DNA of 64,000 nucleotides. Origin: Flavihumibacter profundi (GTDB taxonomy: Bacteria > Bacteroidota > Bacteroidia > Chitinophagales > Chitinophagaceae). A model generated the notes under the pieces. That model was not told the DNA's origin, did no database searches, and saw only the letters and a program-made list of their open reading frames with translations. The DNA lies in assembly GCF_020076305.1 (NCBI RefSeq), contig NZ_JAIQXE010000003.1:682001-746000 (forward strand), in the 5' to 3' direction. A program made the translations under genes and the position numbers. Shown piece after piece: positions 42,539 to 51,491 of the stretch. The stretch's first letter is position 1. Every line of letters starts with the position of its first letter.

Positions 42539-43402
42539 ATGTTTGAAAAGTTGCAGCATAAATGGAAGGTAGGCGGCATGCAGTTATTGCTCATTATTGC
42601 CACCTTCGCTATAGGAGGTAGCCTTACAGGAATAGCTGCCCGAAACCTGTTACGTTCCCTGCCCGTAGAACAACCGGTTCTCTGGACTATAATATATATT
42701 ATATTAGTTACCCTGGTTTGGCCAATAATGGTATTATTGGTGAGTATCCCTTTTGGACAGTTTTCTTTCTTCCGGAAATACATTAACCGCATCCTGGCGC
42801 GGCTGAAGGGGAAAAATGGTTGCATTCGGGTGGCAATTTTCGCCTCGGGTACTGGTTCCAATGCCAAAAAAATCATGGAGTATTTCGAAAACCACCCAAA
42901 AATCAGGATTTCCCTGGTGGTTAGTAATAAAGCAACCGCCGGAGTGCTTGAAAAAGCTGAATTACACCATATTCCCACCCTTATTATTGAAAAAGAGGCC
43001 TTTTTCAGGGGCGACGCATATGTTCCCTATTTAAAAAAAAATAAGATTGATTTTATCGTACTGGCCGGATTCCTTTGGAAAATTCCCACTGCCCTGATCT
43101 CGGCTTACCCTTTTCGTATCATCAATATTCATCCAGCCTTATTGCCCAAATATGGCGGGAAGGGAATGTATGGACAATTTGTTCATGAAGCGGTTATTGC
43201 TGCGAAAGAAACAGAAAGTGGTATTTCCATTCATTATGTTGATGAACAATATGACCATGGTGGAACAATATTCCAGGCTACCTGTCCTGTTACAGCATAT
43301 GATACACCGGAAAGCCTTGCCCAGAAAATCCATGCCCTCGAGCACCGCCATTTTGCACCAGTTATTGAACAAACGATTCTGTCACAAGAAGTTAAAAAAT
43401 AA
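42539..43402 (+). CDS. purN: DUF6787-phosphoribosylglycinamide formyltransferase fusion
   Basis: 287 residues from the ATG at 42539. Residues 1-92 form a small membrane domain with two helices (about 12-33 and 48-71) that I read as the DUF6787 family of Bacteroidota; a basic linker follows. From residue 95 the frame continues without stop or Met into PurN: substrate-loop IFASGTGSN, catalytic NIHPALLP (Asn and His) and YDHGG (Asp). PurN transfers a formyl group from 10-formyl-tetrahydrofolate to GAR in purine synthesis. In relatives these are usually separate neighbouring genes, so a fused, membrane-tethered PurN would be notable. An internal GTG at the domain junction could allow a soluble form. 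Confidence 0.85.
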   Translation: MFEKLQHKWKVGGMQLLLIIATFAIGGSLTGIAARNLLRSLPVEQPVLWTIIYIILVTLVWPIMVLLVSIPFGQFSFFRKYINRILARLKGKNGCIRVAIFASGTGSNAKKIMEYFENHPKIRISLVVSNKATAGVLEKAELHHIPTLIIEKEAFFRGDAYVPYLKKNKIDFIVLAGFLWKIPTALISAYPFRIINIHPALLPKYGGKGMYGQFVHEAVIAAKETESGISIHYVDEQYDHGGTIFQATCPVTAYDTPESLAQKIHALEHRHFAPVIEQTILSQEVKK

Positions 43403-43449
43403 ATCCCTGTTCCCCGATTCAGGAATTGGTTGTACCGTTGTAACCCTGT

Positions 43450-44217
43450 ATGCGTTGCTTAACTTTTTTCATATTGATTTTTTTGGTGCTTACCTGCTTT
43501 CCAGCCTTTTCACAGGTTCGGATAACCGGCACCGTTTTTGAAAAAAACCGGACTTTCCCTTTGAGCAACGTTAGCGTCTTAAGTTCCAATGGCCGGGGAA
43601 CTGTTACTGATTCCATGGGACATTACAGTATTGTGGTATCTGAAGATGATTCCTTGTATTTTTCTTACCTGGGAAAGCCTACACCAAAATACGCTGTTAC
43701 CAGCATCCCTGCGGTATACCAATTCGATGTTTCCCTTCATGTAAATGTCACCACACTTAAAGAAGTAAGGGTTACACCCAGAAATTATAAACGCGATTCC
43801 ATTCAAAACAGGCTTGACTATGCCAAGGCTTTTGATTTTCAAAAACCAGGCCTCGGTATTTCCAGTTCACCTCCCGGATCAGGAAGTTTTGGGGTTGGTC
43901 TCGACCTGGACCAGCTGATCAATGCATTTCGTTTCCGTAGAAACAGGAGCATGGCCGCATTCCGCGACAGGCTGGTACTGGAAGAGCAGGAAAAATATGT
44001 GGAAAATAAGTTTTCGCGCGCCAAAGTCAGGAAAGTAACCGGGTTAACCGGGCCAGATATTGATACATTTATGCGGTATTATTCACCGCCTTATGAATAT
44101 GTGCAGATTGCCACAGAATACGAACTGCTCGACTACATGAAAAGAGCCGGAGAACAATACAAACGGATCAAAAACCTGGGTGGTAAAATTTACGGTAAAA
44201 AGGAAGAAGAATATTGA
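43450..44217 (+). CDS. Secreted protein with carboxypeptidase regulatory-like domain
   Basis: 255 residues with a signal peptide (cut near residue 21, PAFSQ). The first 90 mature residues are a CarboxypepD_reg-like beta-sandwich (VRITGTVFEKNRTFPLSNVS). The rest (about 120-255) is charged and helical, with RNYKRDSIQNRLDYAKAFDF and basic repeats. No barrel follows, so this is not a TonB receptor. Similar proteins are common in Bacteroidota with no known role. It lies 47 bases after the purN fusion and 75 bases before the LolA-like gene. Confidence 0.75.
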   Translation: MRCLTFFILIFLVLTCFPAFSQVRITGTVFEKNRTFPLSNVSVLSSNGRGTVTDSMGHYSIVVSEDDSLYFSYLGKPTPKYAVTSIPAVYQFDVSLHVNVTTLKEVRVTPRNYKRDSIQNRLDYAKAFDFQKPGLGISSSPPGSGSFGVGLDLDQLINAFRFRRNRSMAAFRDRLVLEEQEKYVENKFSRAKVRKVTGLTGPDIDTFMRYYSPPYEYVQIATEYELLDYMKRAGEQYKRIKNLGGKIYGKKEEEY

Positions 44218-44221
44218 TTTA

Positions 44222-44253
44222 CCTGATTAATATCAACTTTTTTATTGATCAGG
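44222..44253 (+). repeat. Long hairpin between the regulatory-domain gene and the LolA-like gene
   Basis: An 11-bp inverted repeat with one G-T pair (CCTGATTAATA / TATTGATCAGG) has a T-rich loop. No T tract follows, so it is not a classical terminator. It may process or stabilise the message between the two genes. Confidence 0.5.
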
Positions 44254-44292
44254 CTTCTGTTTAATCTGCGTATACTTTCGGAATTTGTTATA

Positions 44293-45048
44293 ATGAACTT
44301 ATTTCCAGTATTGCTACTTTTTGGCTTTACCTGGGTAAGGCCAATTGCTTCCCCTCAACAAGAGTCAGCTACCGAAATAATTCGCAAAGCCGACCTGAAG
44401 ATGCGTGGGAATACTTCTTATGCCTGGCTAACAATCAGGATCATACGCTCTTCCTGGAATCGTGAAATGGAGGCCCGCACCTGGTCAAAAGGAACCCAAC
44501 TGGCCATGATCCGTATTGAGTCCCCGGTAAAAGATAAGGGAACCGTTTACCTAAAACGACAGAAAGAAGTATGGAACTGGATCCCCACCATTGAACGGAA
44601 CATCAAACTCCCGCCCAGTATGATGAGCCAAAGCTGGATGGGAACAGATTTCACGAATGACGACCTGGTGAGGGAATTCTCCATTCTGGAAGACTACACA
44701 CATAAGTTGATTGGGGAAGAAACCATTGGCGACAGGAATTGCTACAAGATCCAGCTTGACCCTAAGCCGCAGGCTGCTGTTGTCTGGGGTAAGATCATAG
44801 CCTGGATCGACAAGAAAGATTACCTGGAATTGAAAGCAGAATACTATGATGACAACAATGCGCTCATAAACCTGATGACAGGGAATGATATAAAAACACT
44901 CGGGGGGCGTTTGCTGCCAACCCGGATAGAGATCACCCCGATAAATAAAAAGGGACAGAAGACCATCATGGTGTACAAGGAAGTCCAGTTCGACCAACCC
45001 ATACCAGACAATTTCTTCACCGTAGAAAACATGAAGAAAGTACAATGA
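44293..45048 (+). CDS. LolA-like outer-membrane lipoprotein-sorting protein
   Basis: 251 residues from the ATG at 44293, where the signal peptide begins (MNLFPVLLLFGF); an upstream ATG at 44245 would add an unsuitable leader. The mature part is the half-barrel seen in LolA/LolB-like proteins (pfam17131-type): EIIRKADLKMRGNTSYAWL, then SMMSQSWMGTDFTNDDLVRE, a hallmark of this subgroup. It should carry a lipid or lipoprotein through the periplasm. The stop overlaps the first permease start by four bases, so it is the first gene of an export-like operon with two FtsX permeases, an ATPase and a predicted barrel protein. Confidence 0.88.
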   Translation: MNLFPVLLLFGFTWVRPIASPQQESATEIIRKADLKMRGNTSYAWLTIRIIRSSWNREMEARTWSKGTQLAMIRIESPVKDKGTVYLKRQKEVWNWIPTIERNIKLPPSMMSQSWMGTDFTNDDLVREFSILEDYTHKLIGEETIGDRNCYKIQLDPKPQAAVVWGKIIAWIDKKDYLELKAEYYDDNNALINLMTGNDIKTLGGRLLPTRIEITPINKKGQKTIMVYKEVQFDQPIPDNFFTVENMKKVQ

Positions 45049-46265
45049 TCTATTTACGCTTAGCATGGCGGAATATCTGGCGAAATACCCGGAGGACCTT
45101 GATCACGGTAGCATCCATCTTCTTCGCCGTTATCCTTGCCACCATAATGTGGTCCATGCTGGAAGGCGTGTACGGCAAAATGATCCATAATATAGTCGCA
45201 TTTTCCTCAGGTTACCTACAGGTGCACAAAAAAGGCTACTGGGAAGAAAAAAATATTGAGAATGTCTTTACAGCTGATACCGCCCTTGCCAAAAAATTAT
45301 CCGGCGTAGAAAACATCACAGCTGTTGTGCCCCGCATCGAAAATTTCGCGCTAGCTTCTACCGGGGAAAATACCGCTGGTGTCATGCTGCTGGGTATTGA
45401 CCCCGAAAAAGAAGATAACATCACCAATCTCAAGACTAAAGTTAAGAATGGAAAATACCTTCGCTCAACTGATAACGGCGTGATGATCGGTAAAGGTGTG
45501 GCACGTAAACTTCGGCTATCTGTTGGCGATACCATTATCCTGCTCAGCCAGGGATATCATGCATCCAGCGCCAATGGGCTCTACAAGGTTTTGGGTATTG
45601 TCAGCTTGCCATCGCCGGAACTGGACAAGGTGATGGTCTATATGCCATTAGCCACCGCTTCAGGGCTGCTCAGCCTGGACAACCATATCAGCTCATGGGC
45701 AGTGATGATCAGCGATGCAAAAAAGTTGGCATCGGTGAAAAAGGAACTGCTGCGGAATATAGATCCTACAGCCTATGAAGTGATGGATTGGAAAGAACTG
45801 ATGCCTGACCTTGATCAGATGATACAGGCAGATGGCAGCGGACATAAAATCACCATACTTGTTTTATACCTGGTGATCAGTTTTGGCATATTCAGTACTG
45901 TGCTGATGATGATGGCAGAACGGCAACACGAATTCGGTATCATGACTGCTATCGGGATGAAGAAACGCCAACTTGCCTTCATCGTTTTCCTTGAAACTGT
46001 TTTTATAACCTTAATAGGTGTTATATCAGGAACCCTTGCCAGCCTGCCTATTACCTTCTACCTATCCGAACACCCTATACAATTGACCGGGGAAGTAAGG
46101 ATTATATATGAGAGTTATGGTTTTGAACCAATAATTGCTGTTTCAACAGCCCCGGTAGTTTTCTTTTCACAGGCAAGGGTAGTATTGCTGATCACCTTAT
46201 TGATTGGTATTTATCCTGTTTATAAGATCCTTCGAATGAATTTAATGAGCGCACTAAGAAGTTAA
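45045..46265 (+). CDS. FtsX-family ABC permease, LolC/LolE-like (first)
   Basis: 406 residues. An N-terminal helix (about 17-40) precedes a periplasmic domain of about 230 residues (MacB_PCD-like) and three C-terminal helices (about 270-395). The FtsX signature MMAERQHEFGIMTAIGMKKRQ lies near residue 285. This is the four-helix form used by LolCE and MacB. It overlaps the LolA-like gene by four bases and lies nine bases before the second permease. The pair likely forms a heterodimer driven by the ATPase encoded third. Confidence 0.92.
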   Translation: MIYLRLAWRNIWRNTRRTLITVASIFFAVILATIMWSMLEGVYGKMIHNIVAFSSGYLQVHKKGYWEEKNIENVFTADTALAKKLSGVENITAVVPRIENFALASTGENTAGVMLLGIDPEKEDNITNLKTKVKNGKYLRSTDNGVMIGKGVARKLRLSVGDTIILLSQGYHASSANGLYKVLGIVSLPSPELDKVMVYMPLATASGLLSLDNHISSWAVMISDAKKLASVKKELLRNIDPTAYEVMDWKELMPDLDQMIQADGSGHKITILVLYLVISFGIFSTVLMMMAERQHEFGIMTAIGMKKRQLAFIVFLETVFITLIGVISGTLASLPITFYLSEHPIQLTGEVRIIYESYGFEPIIAVSTAPVVFFSQARVVLLITLLIGIYPVYKILRMNLMSALRS

Positions 46266-46274
46266 ACGATATTA

Positions 46275-47489
46275 ATGATACTAAGCATCGCCTGGCGAAA
46301 TTTATGGCGTAATCCATTACGCAGCCTGGTCATCATTGGATCGGTCATGACCGGGCTTTTAGCGGGTATCTTCATTCTCGCATTCTTCCGGGGATTGATC
46401 AATGAACAGATCAACACCGGTATTTCGCAACAGCTTTCCCATATCCAGGTGCATAACCCGGTCTTCAGGGAACTGGATGAAGAGCAATACACCATCAATA
46501 ATGTTTCGGGAGTCCTGTCGGCATTGGAAAAAGACGACCAGGTAGCCGGTATAAGTCAACGCCTGGTCATAACCGCAATGGCCTCTTCAGCCTACACTGC
46601 TTCCGGAGTAAGTATCTATGGCGTGGAGCCATTATCGGAAGCTGCCGTTACCGGCTTGAATAAAAGGATCAAAGAAGGACATTACCTGGAAAATTCCGCA
46701 TCTGGTCAGATACTAATGGGAAGAAAACTTGCAAAGAAACTTCACCTCGGCCAGGGAAGTAAAGTGATCCTGACCTTCCAGGATAAAAACAATGAACTTA
46801 TTGCAGCAGCATTCCGGATCACCGGGATCTTTGAGGCCGCCAACAGCAATTTAGAAGAGAACAATGTTTTCGTAAAAAAGAACGAGCTCGATTCGCTGAC
46901 CCTTCTCGGTGGAAGGATACACGAACTGGCCATTCTGCTTAAAGACAATAAGGCTGTCGAAACAACAGCTTTTAAGTTGCGCAATCTCAATACGGGTAAC
47001 AAGGTTGAAACATGGAAGCAACTTTCCCCCGAGATCAGGATGATGATTGATTCTTTCAGCCAGTATATGGTCATCATCATCGGCATTATATTGATTGCCC
47101 TGGTCTTTGGGATCGTCAATACCATGCTCATGGCGGTATTGGAACGATACCGGGAATTAGGTGTTTTAATGGCGATCGGTTTGAACAAGCGTAAGATATT
47201 CAGTATGATCATGACAGAAACCCTGTTGATGACAATTCTTGGCTGCCTGGCCGGATTACCATTGTCCTGGCTTACGGTTTATCTTACGGGAAGAAATGGC
47301 ATCAACCTTTCCAGGTTTTCAGAGGGACTGGCCATGTACGGTTATGGCACAAGGGTATATCCCCAATTGGAACTGTCTTACTACTGGCAGGTTGGGGGAA
47401 TGGCCATCGTGGCTGCGCTCCTGGCATCTGTTTACCCATCGTTGAAAGCATTACAATTGAAACCAGCTACAGCTATCCGAAAAATTTAA
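46275..47489 (+). CDS. FtsX-family ABC permease, LolC/LolE-like (second)
   Basis: 404 residues with the same plan as the gene before it: first helix about 16-40, periplasmic domain, and three helices at about 265-395, with AVLERYRELGVLMAIGLNKRK near 285. The two permeases are homologous but clearly diverged, as LolC and LolE are. Three bases separate it from the ATPase gene. Confidence 0.92.
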   Translation: MILSIAWRNLWRNPLRSLVIIGSVMTGLLAGIFILAFFRGLINEQINTGISQQLSHIQVHNPVFRELDEEQYTINNVSGVLSALEKDDQVAGISQRLVITAMASSAYTASGVSIYGVEPLSEAAVTGLNKRIKEGHYLENSASGQILMGRKLAKKLHLGQGSKVILTFQDKNNELIAAAFRITGIFEAANSNLEENNVFVKKNELDSLTLLGGRIHELAILLKDNKAVETTAFKLRNLNTGNKVETWKQLSPEIRMMIDSFSQYMVIIIGIILIALVFGIVNTMLMAVLERYRELGVLMAIGLNKRKIFSMIMTETLLMTILGCLAGLPLSWLTVYLTGRNGINLSRFSEGLAMYGYGTRVYPQLELSYYWQVGGMAIVAALLASVYPSLKALQLKPATAIRKI

Positions 47490-47492
47490 ACC

Positions 47493-48203
47493 ATGCAGAA
47501 CACGGTTATTGATGCACATAATATCTCCAAGGTATACGACCAGGGTCCGGTTGCTGTCAAAGCGGTGAACAACGTGCACCTGCACATTGAGAAAGGCGAA
47601 TTCGTCGCCCTGGTTGGTCCTTCGGGATCCGGTAAAACAACCTTACTGAACATGATAGGTGGACTGGATGAACCTACCACCGGGAACGTTGTGATTAACG
47701 GGGTGGATATTACTAAGCTTAGCTCGAATGAGCTTATTGATTTTCGATTGAATAATATTGGCTTTGTTTTCCAATCCTTCAACCTGATCCCGGTTCTAAC
47801 TGCAAGGGAGAATATCGAATTCATCATGCTGCTGCAGAAAGTTGGCAAAGAGGAACGGGAAACCCGCGTCCTGAAACTACTTGAAGAAGTTGGCCTGACT
47901 GACAAAGCCAATGCAAAACCAGGGGAACTATCAGGCGGTCAACAACAGCGTGTCGCTGTTGCAAGAGCCCTGGCATCAAAACCCAGGTTTGTGCTCGCCG
48001 ATGAGCCTACAGCCAACCTCGATTCGCAATCCGCTGCCAACCTGCTCGACATTATGGAAAAACTGAACCGGGAAGAAGGAATGACCTTTGTTTTCTCCAC
48101 GCACGACCAACGCGTCATTCAAAGGGCAAGAAGAGTGATAACATTAGTGGATGGCGAAGTCGCAGAAGATACATTGCAAACACCACTTACCCATGCAGGC
48201 TAA
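47493..48203 (+). CDS. LolD/MacB-type ABC ATPase
   Basis: 236 residues. Walker A GPSGSGKTTLLN (about 45-56), Q-loop FVFQSFNLIPVLTAREN, signature LSGGQQQRVAVARA (about 146-159), Walker B FVLADEPTANLD and switch His in STHDQR. It drives the two permeases encoded just upstream. Its last codons overlap the start of the barrel-protein gene by 11 bases. The organism has a second such ATPase in this window (22194-22898), but the two belong to different systems. Confidence 0.94.
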   Translation: MQNTVIDAHNISKVYDQGPVAVKAVNNVHLHIEKGEFVALVGPSGSGKTTLLNMIGGLDEPTTGNVVINGVDITKLSSNELIDFRLNNIGFVFQSFNLIPVLTARENIEFIMLLQKVGKEERETRVLKLLEEVGLTDKANAKPGELSGGQQQRVAVARALASKPRFVLADEPTANLDSQSAANLLDIMEKLNREEGMTFVFSTHDQRVIQRARRVITLVDGEVAEDTLQTPLTHAG

Positions 48204-49362
48204 AACCATATTCATATGTATTGCCTGTTTGTTTTTATTTTTGGTTTCTTACGGCCAATCAACAGATTCAACCAGGATAAAAGCGGAACTACATGGGTAT
48301 ATAAAGAACATGCCATCAATCTACTTTGGAAATAACCTGGATTCGGTAGAGTTTCTCAATGTATTCCATAACCGTTTAAACTTTTCACTGGATTTACCTC
48401 ACAATTTTCTTATTAAAGCTGAAATGCGTAACCGCTTTTTTGCTGGCAGCGAGGTAAAAAAAATTCCCGGCTTTGCAGAAACACTTGACCAGGACGACGG
48501 ATTGTTTGACTTGTCTTTTGTACCCATAAACCAACCGGGATTTATATGGCAAACCAATATTGACCGATCATATATCAATTGGTTCAATGAAAAATGGGAT
48601 GTTACACTGGGGAGGCAAAGAATTAATTGGGGTATTCATACTATTTGGAATCCTAATGACTTATTCAACACTTTTAATTACCTGGATTTTGACTACGAAG
48701 AAAGGCCCGGAAGTGATGCCATCAGGATACAATACAATCTTAAAGCAATGAATAGTTTTGATTTTGCCTGGAAATCGGGTAAAGATGGAAAGGACCAGGT
48801 GGCCGCTTTAATGTATAAGTTTAACAGGCATGGATATGACTGGCAATTCCTGGCAGGTATGTACAAAGAGGACTGGGTTTTGGGAGGCGGTTGGGCAGGA
48901 AGCATTGGCCAGGTAGGCTTCAAAGGTGAAGGCAGCTATTTTCATCCAAAAAAGAATGGCACCGACATGGTAGGAGTACTAAGTTTCACTACCGGCTTAG
49001 ATTATACGCTGGAAAAGGGATGGTACCTTTCAATATCTTATTTGCTGAATACTGCAGGAGACAATAATTATCAACCATATGGAACCGGCATATTGCTGAA
49101 CCCTACCGCGAAATCCCTTTTACCATTCAAGAATACCGGATTTGTGCAGGTTAATAAAATATTTACGCCCCTTTTTTCCGGCGGTTTAGGTGTAATGTAT
49201 GCCCCGGGCGGATCGAATTTTCTGCTGATTTTCCCAAGTGTACAGTATTCGTTTGCAGAAAACTGGGAATTGGCCTTTTTCGGCCAGCACTTCTTTGGAG
49301 AGCAAGACCATTATACAACATTGGGTAATTCCATTTACCTGCGAGTGAAATGGAATTTTTAA
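48193..49362 (+). CDS. Predicted outer-membrane beta-barrel protein of the export operon
   Basis: 389 residues from the ATG at 48193, where a signal peptide begins (IFICIACLFLFLVSYGQ); a longer frame starts inside the ATPase gene. The body has many short amphipathic strands ending in aromatic residues (NFSLDLPHNFLIKAEMRNRF, WDVTLGRQRINWG) and a C-terminal strand IYLRVKWNF, the usual barrel-insertion signal. It resembles DUF1302-like porin-type proteins that accompany LolA-like proteins in other phyla. It would be the outer-membrane end of the export system. Family assignment is tentative. Confidence 0.75.
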   Translation: MQAKTIFICIACLFLFLVSYGQSTDSTRIKAELHGYIKNMPSIYFGNNLDSVEFLNVFHNRLNFSLDLPHNFLIKAEMRNRFFAGSEVKKIPGFAETLDQDDGLFDLSFVPINQPGFIWQTNIDRSYINWFNEKWDVTLGRQRINWGIHTIWNPNDLFNTFNYLDFDYEERPGSDAIRIQYNLKAMNSFDFAWKSGKDGKDQVAALMYKFNRHGYDWQFLAGMYKEDWVLGGGWAGSIGQVGFKGEGSYFHPKKNGTDMVGVLSFTTGLDYTLEKGWYLSISYLLNTAGDNNYQPYGTGILLNPTAKSLLPFKNTGFVQVNKIFTPLFSGGLGVMYAPGGSNFLLIFPSVQYSFAENWELAFFGQHFFGEQDHYTTLGNSIYLRVKWNF

Positions 49363-49388
49363 TCCTTTACCATATTCAAATCAATCTG

Positions 49389-49396
49389 TAATTTTG
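49389..49396 (+). promoter_or_regulatory. -7 box of the serine hydrolase gene
   Basis: TAATTTTG fits TAnnTTTG and ends 11 bases before the ATG at 49408, giving a very short leader. No clear -33 was seen. Confidence 0.45.
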
Positions 49397-49407
49397 TACC
49401 TTTTCCA

Positions 49408-50946
49408 ATGAATAAACTTCTTATGGGAAAAAAAGTTTTCTCTGTCATCTTCATCGGGATATTAAGTTTACCCGGTTTCCAAACCAGAGCACAATCAAAT
49501 TTTATAAATGACAGTCTTGATGTTTATGTAGTATCAGCCATGCAGGAATGGAAAATCCCTGGTGTAGCTATTGCAGTTGTAAAGAATGGCAAGGTACTGG
49601 TAATGAAAGGATATGGGGTTTTGGAAAAAGGTGGCAAAGAAAGAGTAGATGAAAATACCCGGTTTGGAATTGGCAGTAATACAAAAGCATTCACGGCAAC
49701 CAGCCTTGCAATGTTGCAGTCGGAAAAAAAATTATCCCTTGATGATAAGGTGCAAAAATGGGTGCCGGATTTCAAACTTAAAGATCCGTGGGTTAGCAAA
49801 GAGACAACTATCCGTGATCTGTTATGCCATAGACTTGGATTTGAAACCTTCCAGGGAGACTTTATGTATTTTGATTCCGACCTCAGCTATCCGGAAGTAA
49901 AAGAAAAATTCGGTAAAGTTAAACCCCTTTATAGTTTTCGCTCTAAATGGGGATATACTAATGCAGCATTTGCGGTGGCCGGAGAAGTAATTGAGAAGGT
50001 AAGCGGAACAAGCTGGGGAAATTTCCTGCAGCAGAATATTTTTACCCCCCTTGGGATGACCCGCACAATGCCCTATTCTATTCAACTGGATACTGCATCG
50101 AACACAGCGAAAGCCCATACATTAGTGGATGGCCAGCTTAGAAAAATCCCATACGGTCATATTGACAATTTAGCACCTGCCGGAAGTATTTCTTCTTCAG
50201 CACATGACATGGCCAACTGGGCCATGGCATTATTGAAAAATGGCGAATGGGACGGGAAAAAAATTATACCCTCTGAGGCTATAACGGCTACGCGTACACC
50301 ACAATCCATTTTAGGCGATGGTGGACATCCATTTAATAAATCACATTTTTCACTTTATGGGTTAGGCTGGTTCCTGACTGATTATGAAGGCAGGAAGCTG
50401 GTGGAACATACAGGCGGCGTAAATGGATTTGTGACCAGCTTTACCCTTGTTCCGGAAGAACAGGTCGGCATCGTGGTTTTGACAAATACAGATGCAAACG
50501 GTTTTTATGAAGCTATGAAATGGGAGTTATTAGATGCAAGCCTGGGGCTGCCTTACAGGAATTATAATCAACTGGCTCTTGATCAGAATAAAATTGAAAA
50601 TGCCAGAATTAATGGTATACAGAAAAGTCGCAGGGATACTGTGGCAATGAAACTTCCCATGACTTTCCCTGTCACGCAAATTATCGGCAATTATGTGCAT
50701 GAAGTTTATGGAAAAATGACCATTGCGGATGAAAAGGGGAAACTTGTTGCCCGGTTTGAACACCACAAAGGCCGGTATGCTGTTCTTGAACCAATGAAAG
50801 ATAATCGCTTCCTTGCCAGTTTTAATGACCCATTGTATGGAGTAAGGGTCTGGCCATTTAGAGTTGAGAACGGGAAAATAAAAAGTGTAACCGTTAACGT
50901 TAATGGATTCGTTGAATTTACAACTTATGAGTTTTATAAAAAGTGA
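49408..50946 (+). CDS. Class C beta-lactamase-fold serine hydrolase with DUF3471 tail
   Basis: 512 residues with a signal peptide (cut near 28, TRAQS). The catalytic set is complete: Ser90-x-x-Lys93 (SNTK), the Tyr-x-Asn motif YTN near 185, and HTGG near 330 in place of KTG. Residues about 400-512 form the DUF3471 beta-domain often joined to this fold. The family includes esterases, D-aminopeptidases and penicillin-binding-like proteins, so the substrate is open; true beta-lactamase action is unlikely from the HTGG form alone. It lies 45 bases after the export operon with its own -7 box. The next gene begins four bases after its stop. Confidence 0.9.
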   Translation: MNKLLMGKKVFSVIFIGILSLPGFQTRAQSNFINDSLDVYVVSAMQEWKIPGVAIAVVKNGKVLVMKGYGVLEKGGKERVDENTRFGIGSNTKAFTATSLAMLQSEKKLSLDDKVQKWVPDFKLKDPWVSKETTIRDLLCHRLGFETFQGDFMYFDSDLSYPEVKEKFGKVKPLYSFRSKWGYTNAAFAVAGEVIEKVSGTSWGNFLQQNIFTPLGMTRTMPYSIQLDTASNTAKAHTLVDGQLRKIPYGHIDNLAPAGSISSSAHDMANWAMALLKNGEWDGKKIIPSEAITATRTPQSILGDGGHPFNKSHFSLYGLGWFLTDYEGRKLVEHTGGVNGFVTSFTLVPEEQVGIVVLTNTDANGFYEAMKWELLDASLGLPYRNYNQLALDQNKIENARINGIQKSRRDTVAMKLPMTFPVTQIIGNYVHEVYGKMTIADEKGKLVARFEHHKGRYAVLEPMKDNRFLASFNDPLYGVRVWPFRVENGKIKSVTVNVNGFVEFTTYEFYKK

Positions 50947-50949
50947 ATT

Positions 50950-51489
50950 ATGACCGCACTCACCCTCGGAATTGGTACACGTTTACAACACACCCAATTG
51001 GGGCCTGGTGTAATTATAGGCGTCCGCTATGCGACTTACCTGATTTCGTTTATCCACCATGGCATTAAAGAGATCGAAAAAACAGATCATCACCTGGAAG
51101 AAATTATTCCTGAAAACGTGACTGAAGAAATTGAAACACACTCGGAAGTAGAAAAATCATTATTAAAAATACTAAGGCTATGGAATGGCACCAGTGAAGT
51201 TGTACCCCTGGGAGACAGATGGAAAGGAGGAACGATGGTATTACAACCCGGTGATATTTCATTAAAAGGTAAAGAACTGCCGATTGAAGTATTCTTTCAC
51301 AAAATAGTAATGTTAAGGGACCGGCTCCGGGTGATGGAACAGCAGATCAACGCGCATAAAATTATGAGCGATGAAGATAAGGTCAACCTTCAGCAATATA
51401 TTTCCAGGATATATGGTTCACTAACTACTTTCAATGTCTTGTTTAAAAACAAGGAAGAATGGTTTATTGGCGATAAAAGCAGCGAATAA
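50950..51489 (+). CDS. Unknown protein with SH3-like N-terminus
   Basis: 179 residues. The first 45 residues (GTRLQHTQLGPGVIIGVRY) resemble the small SH3-like DUF3553/CarD-type module found in helicases and transcription proteins. The remainder is mostly helical and charged, with a likely coiled coil (about 115-160, EVFFHKIVMLRDRLRVMEQQ). Such proteins occur widely in Chitinophagaceae without assigned function. It is probably co-transcribed with the serine hydrolase gene. A DNA- or RNA-contact role is only a guess. Confidence 0.65.
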   Translation: MTALTLGIGTRLQHTQLGPGVIIGVRYATYLISFIHHGIKEIEKTDHHLEEIIPENVTEEIETHSEVEKSLLKILRLWNGTSEVVPLGDRWKGGTMVLQPGDISLKGKELPIEVFFHKIVMLRDRLRVMEQQINAHKIMSDEDKVNLQQYISRIYGSLTTFNVLFKNKEEWFIGDKSSE

Positions 51490-51491
51490 CT

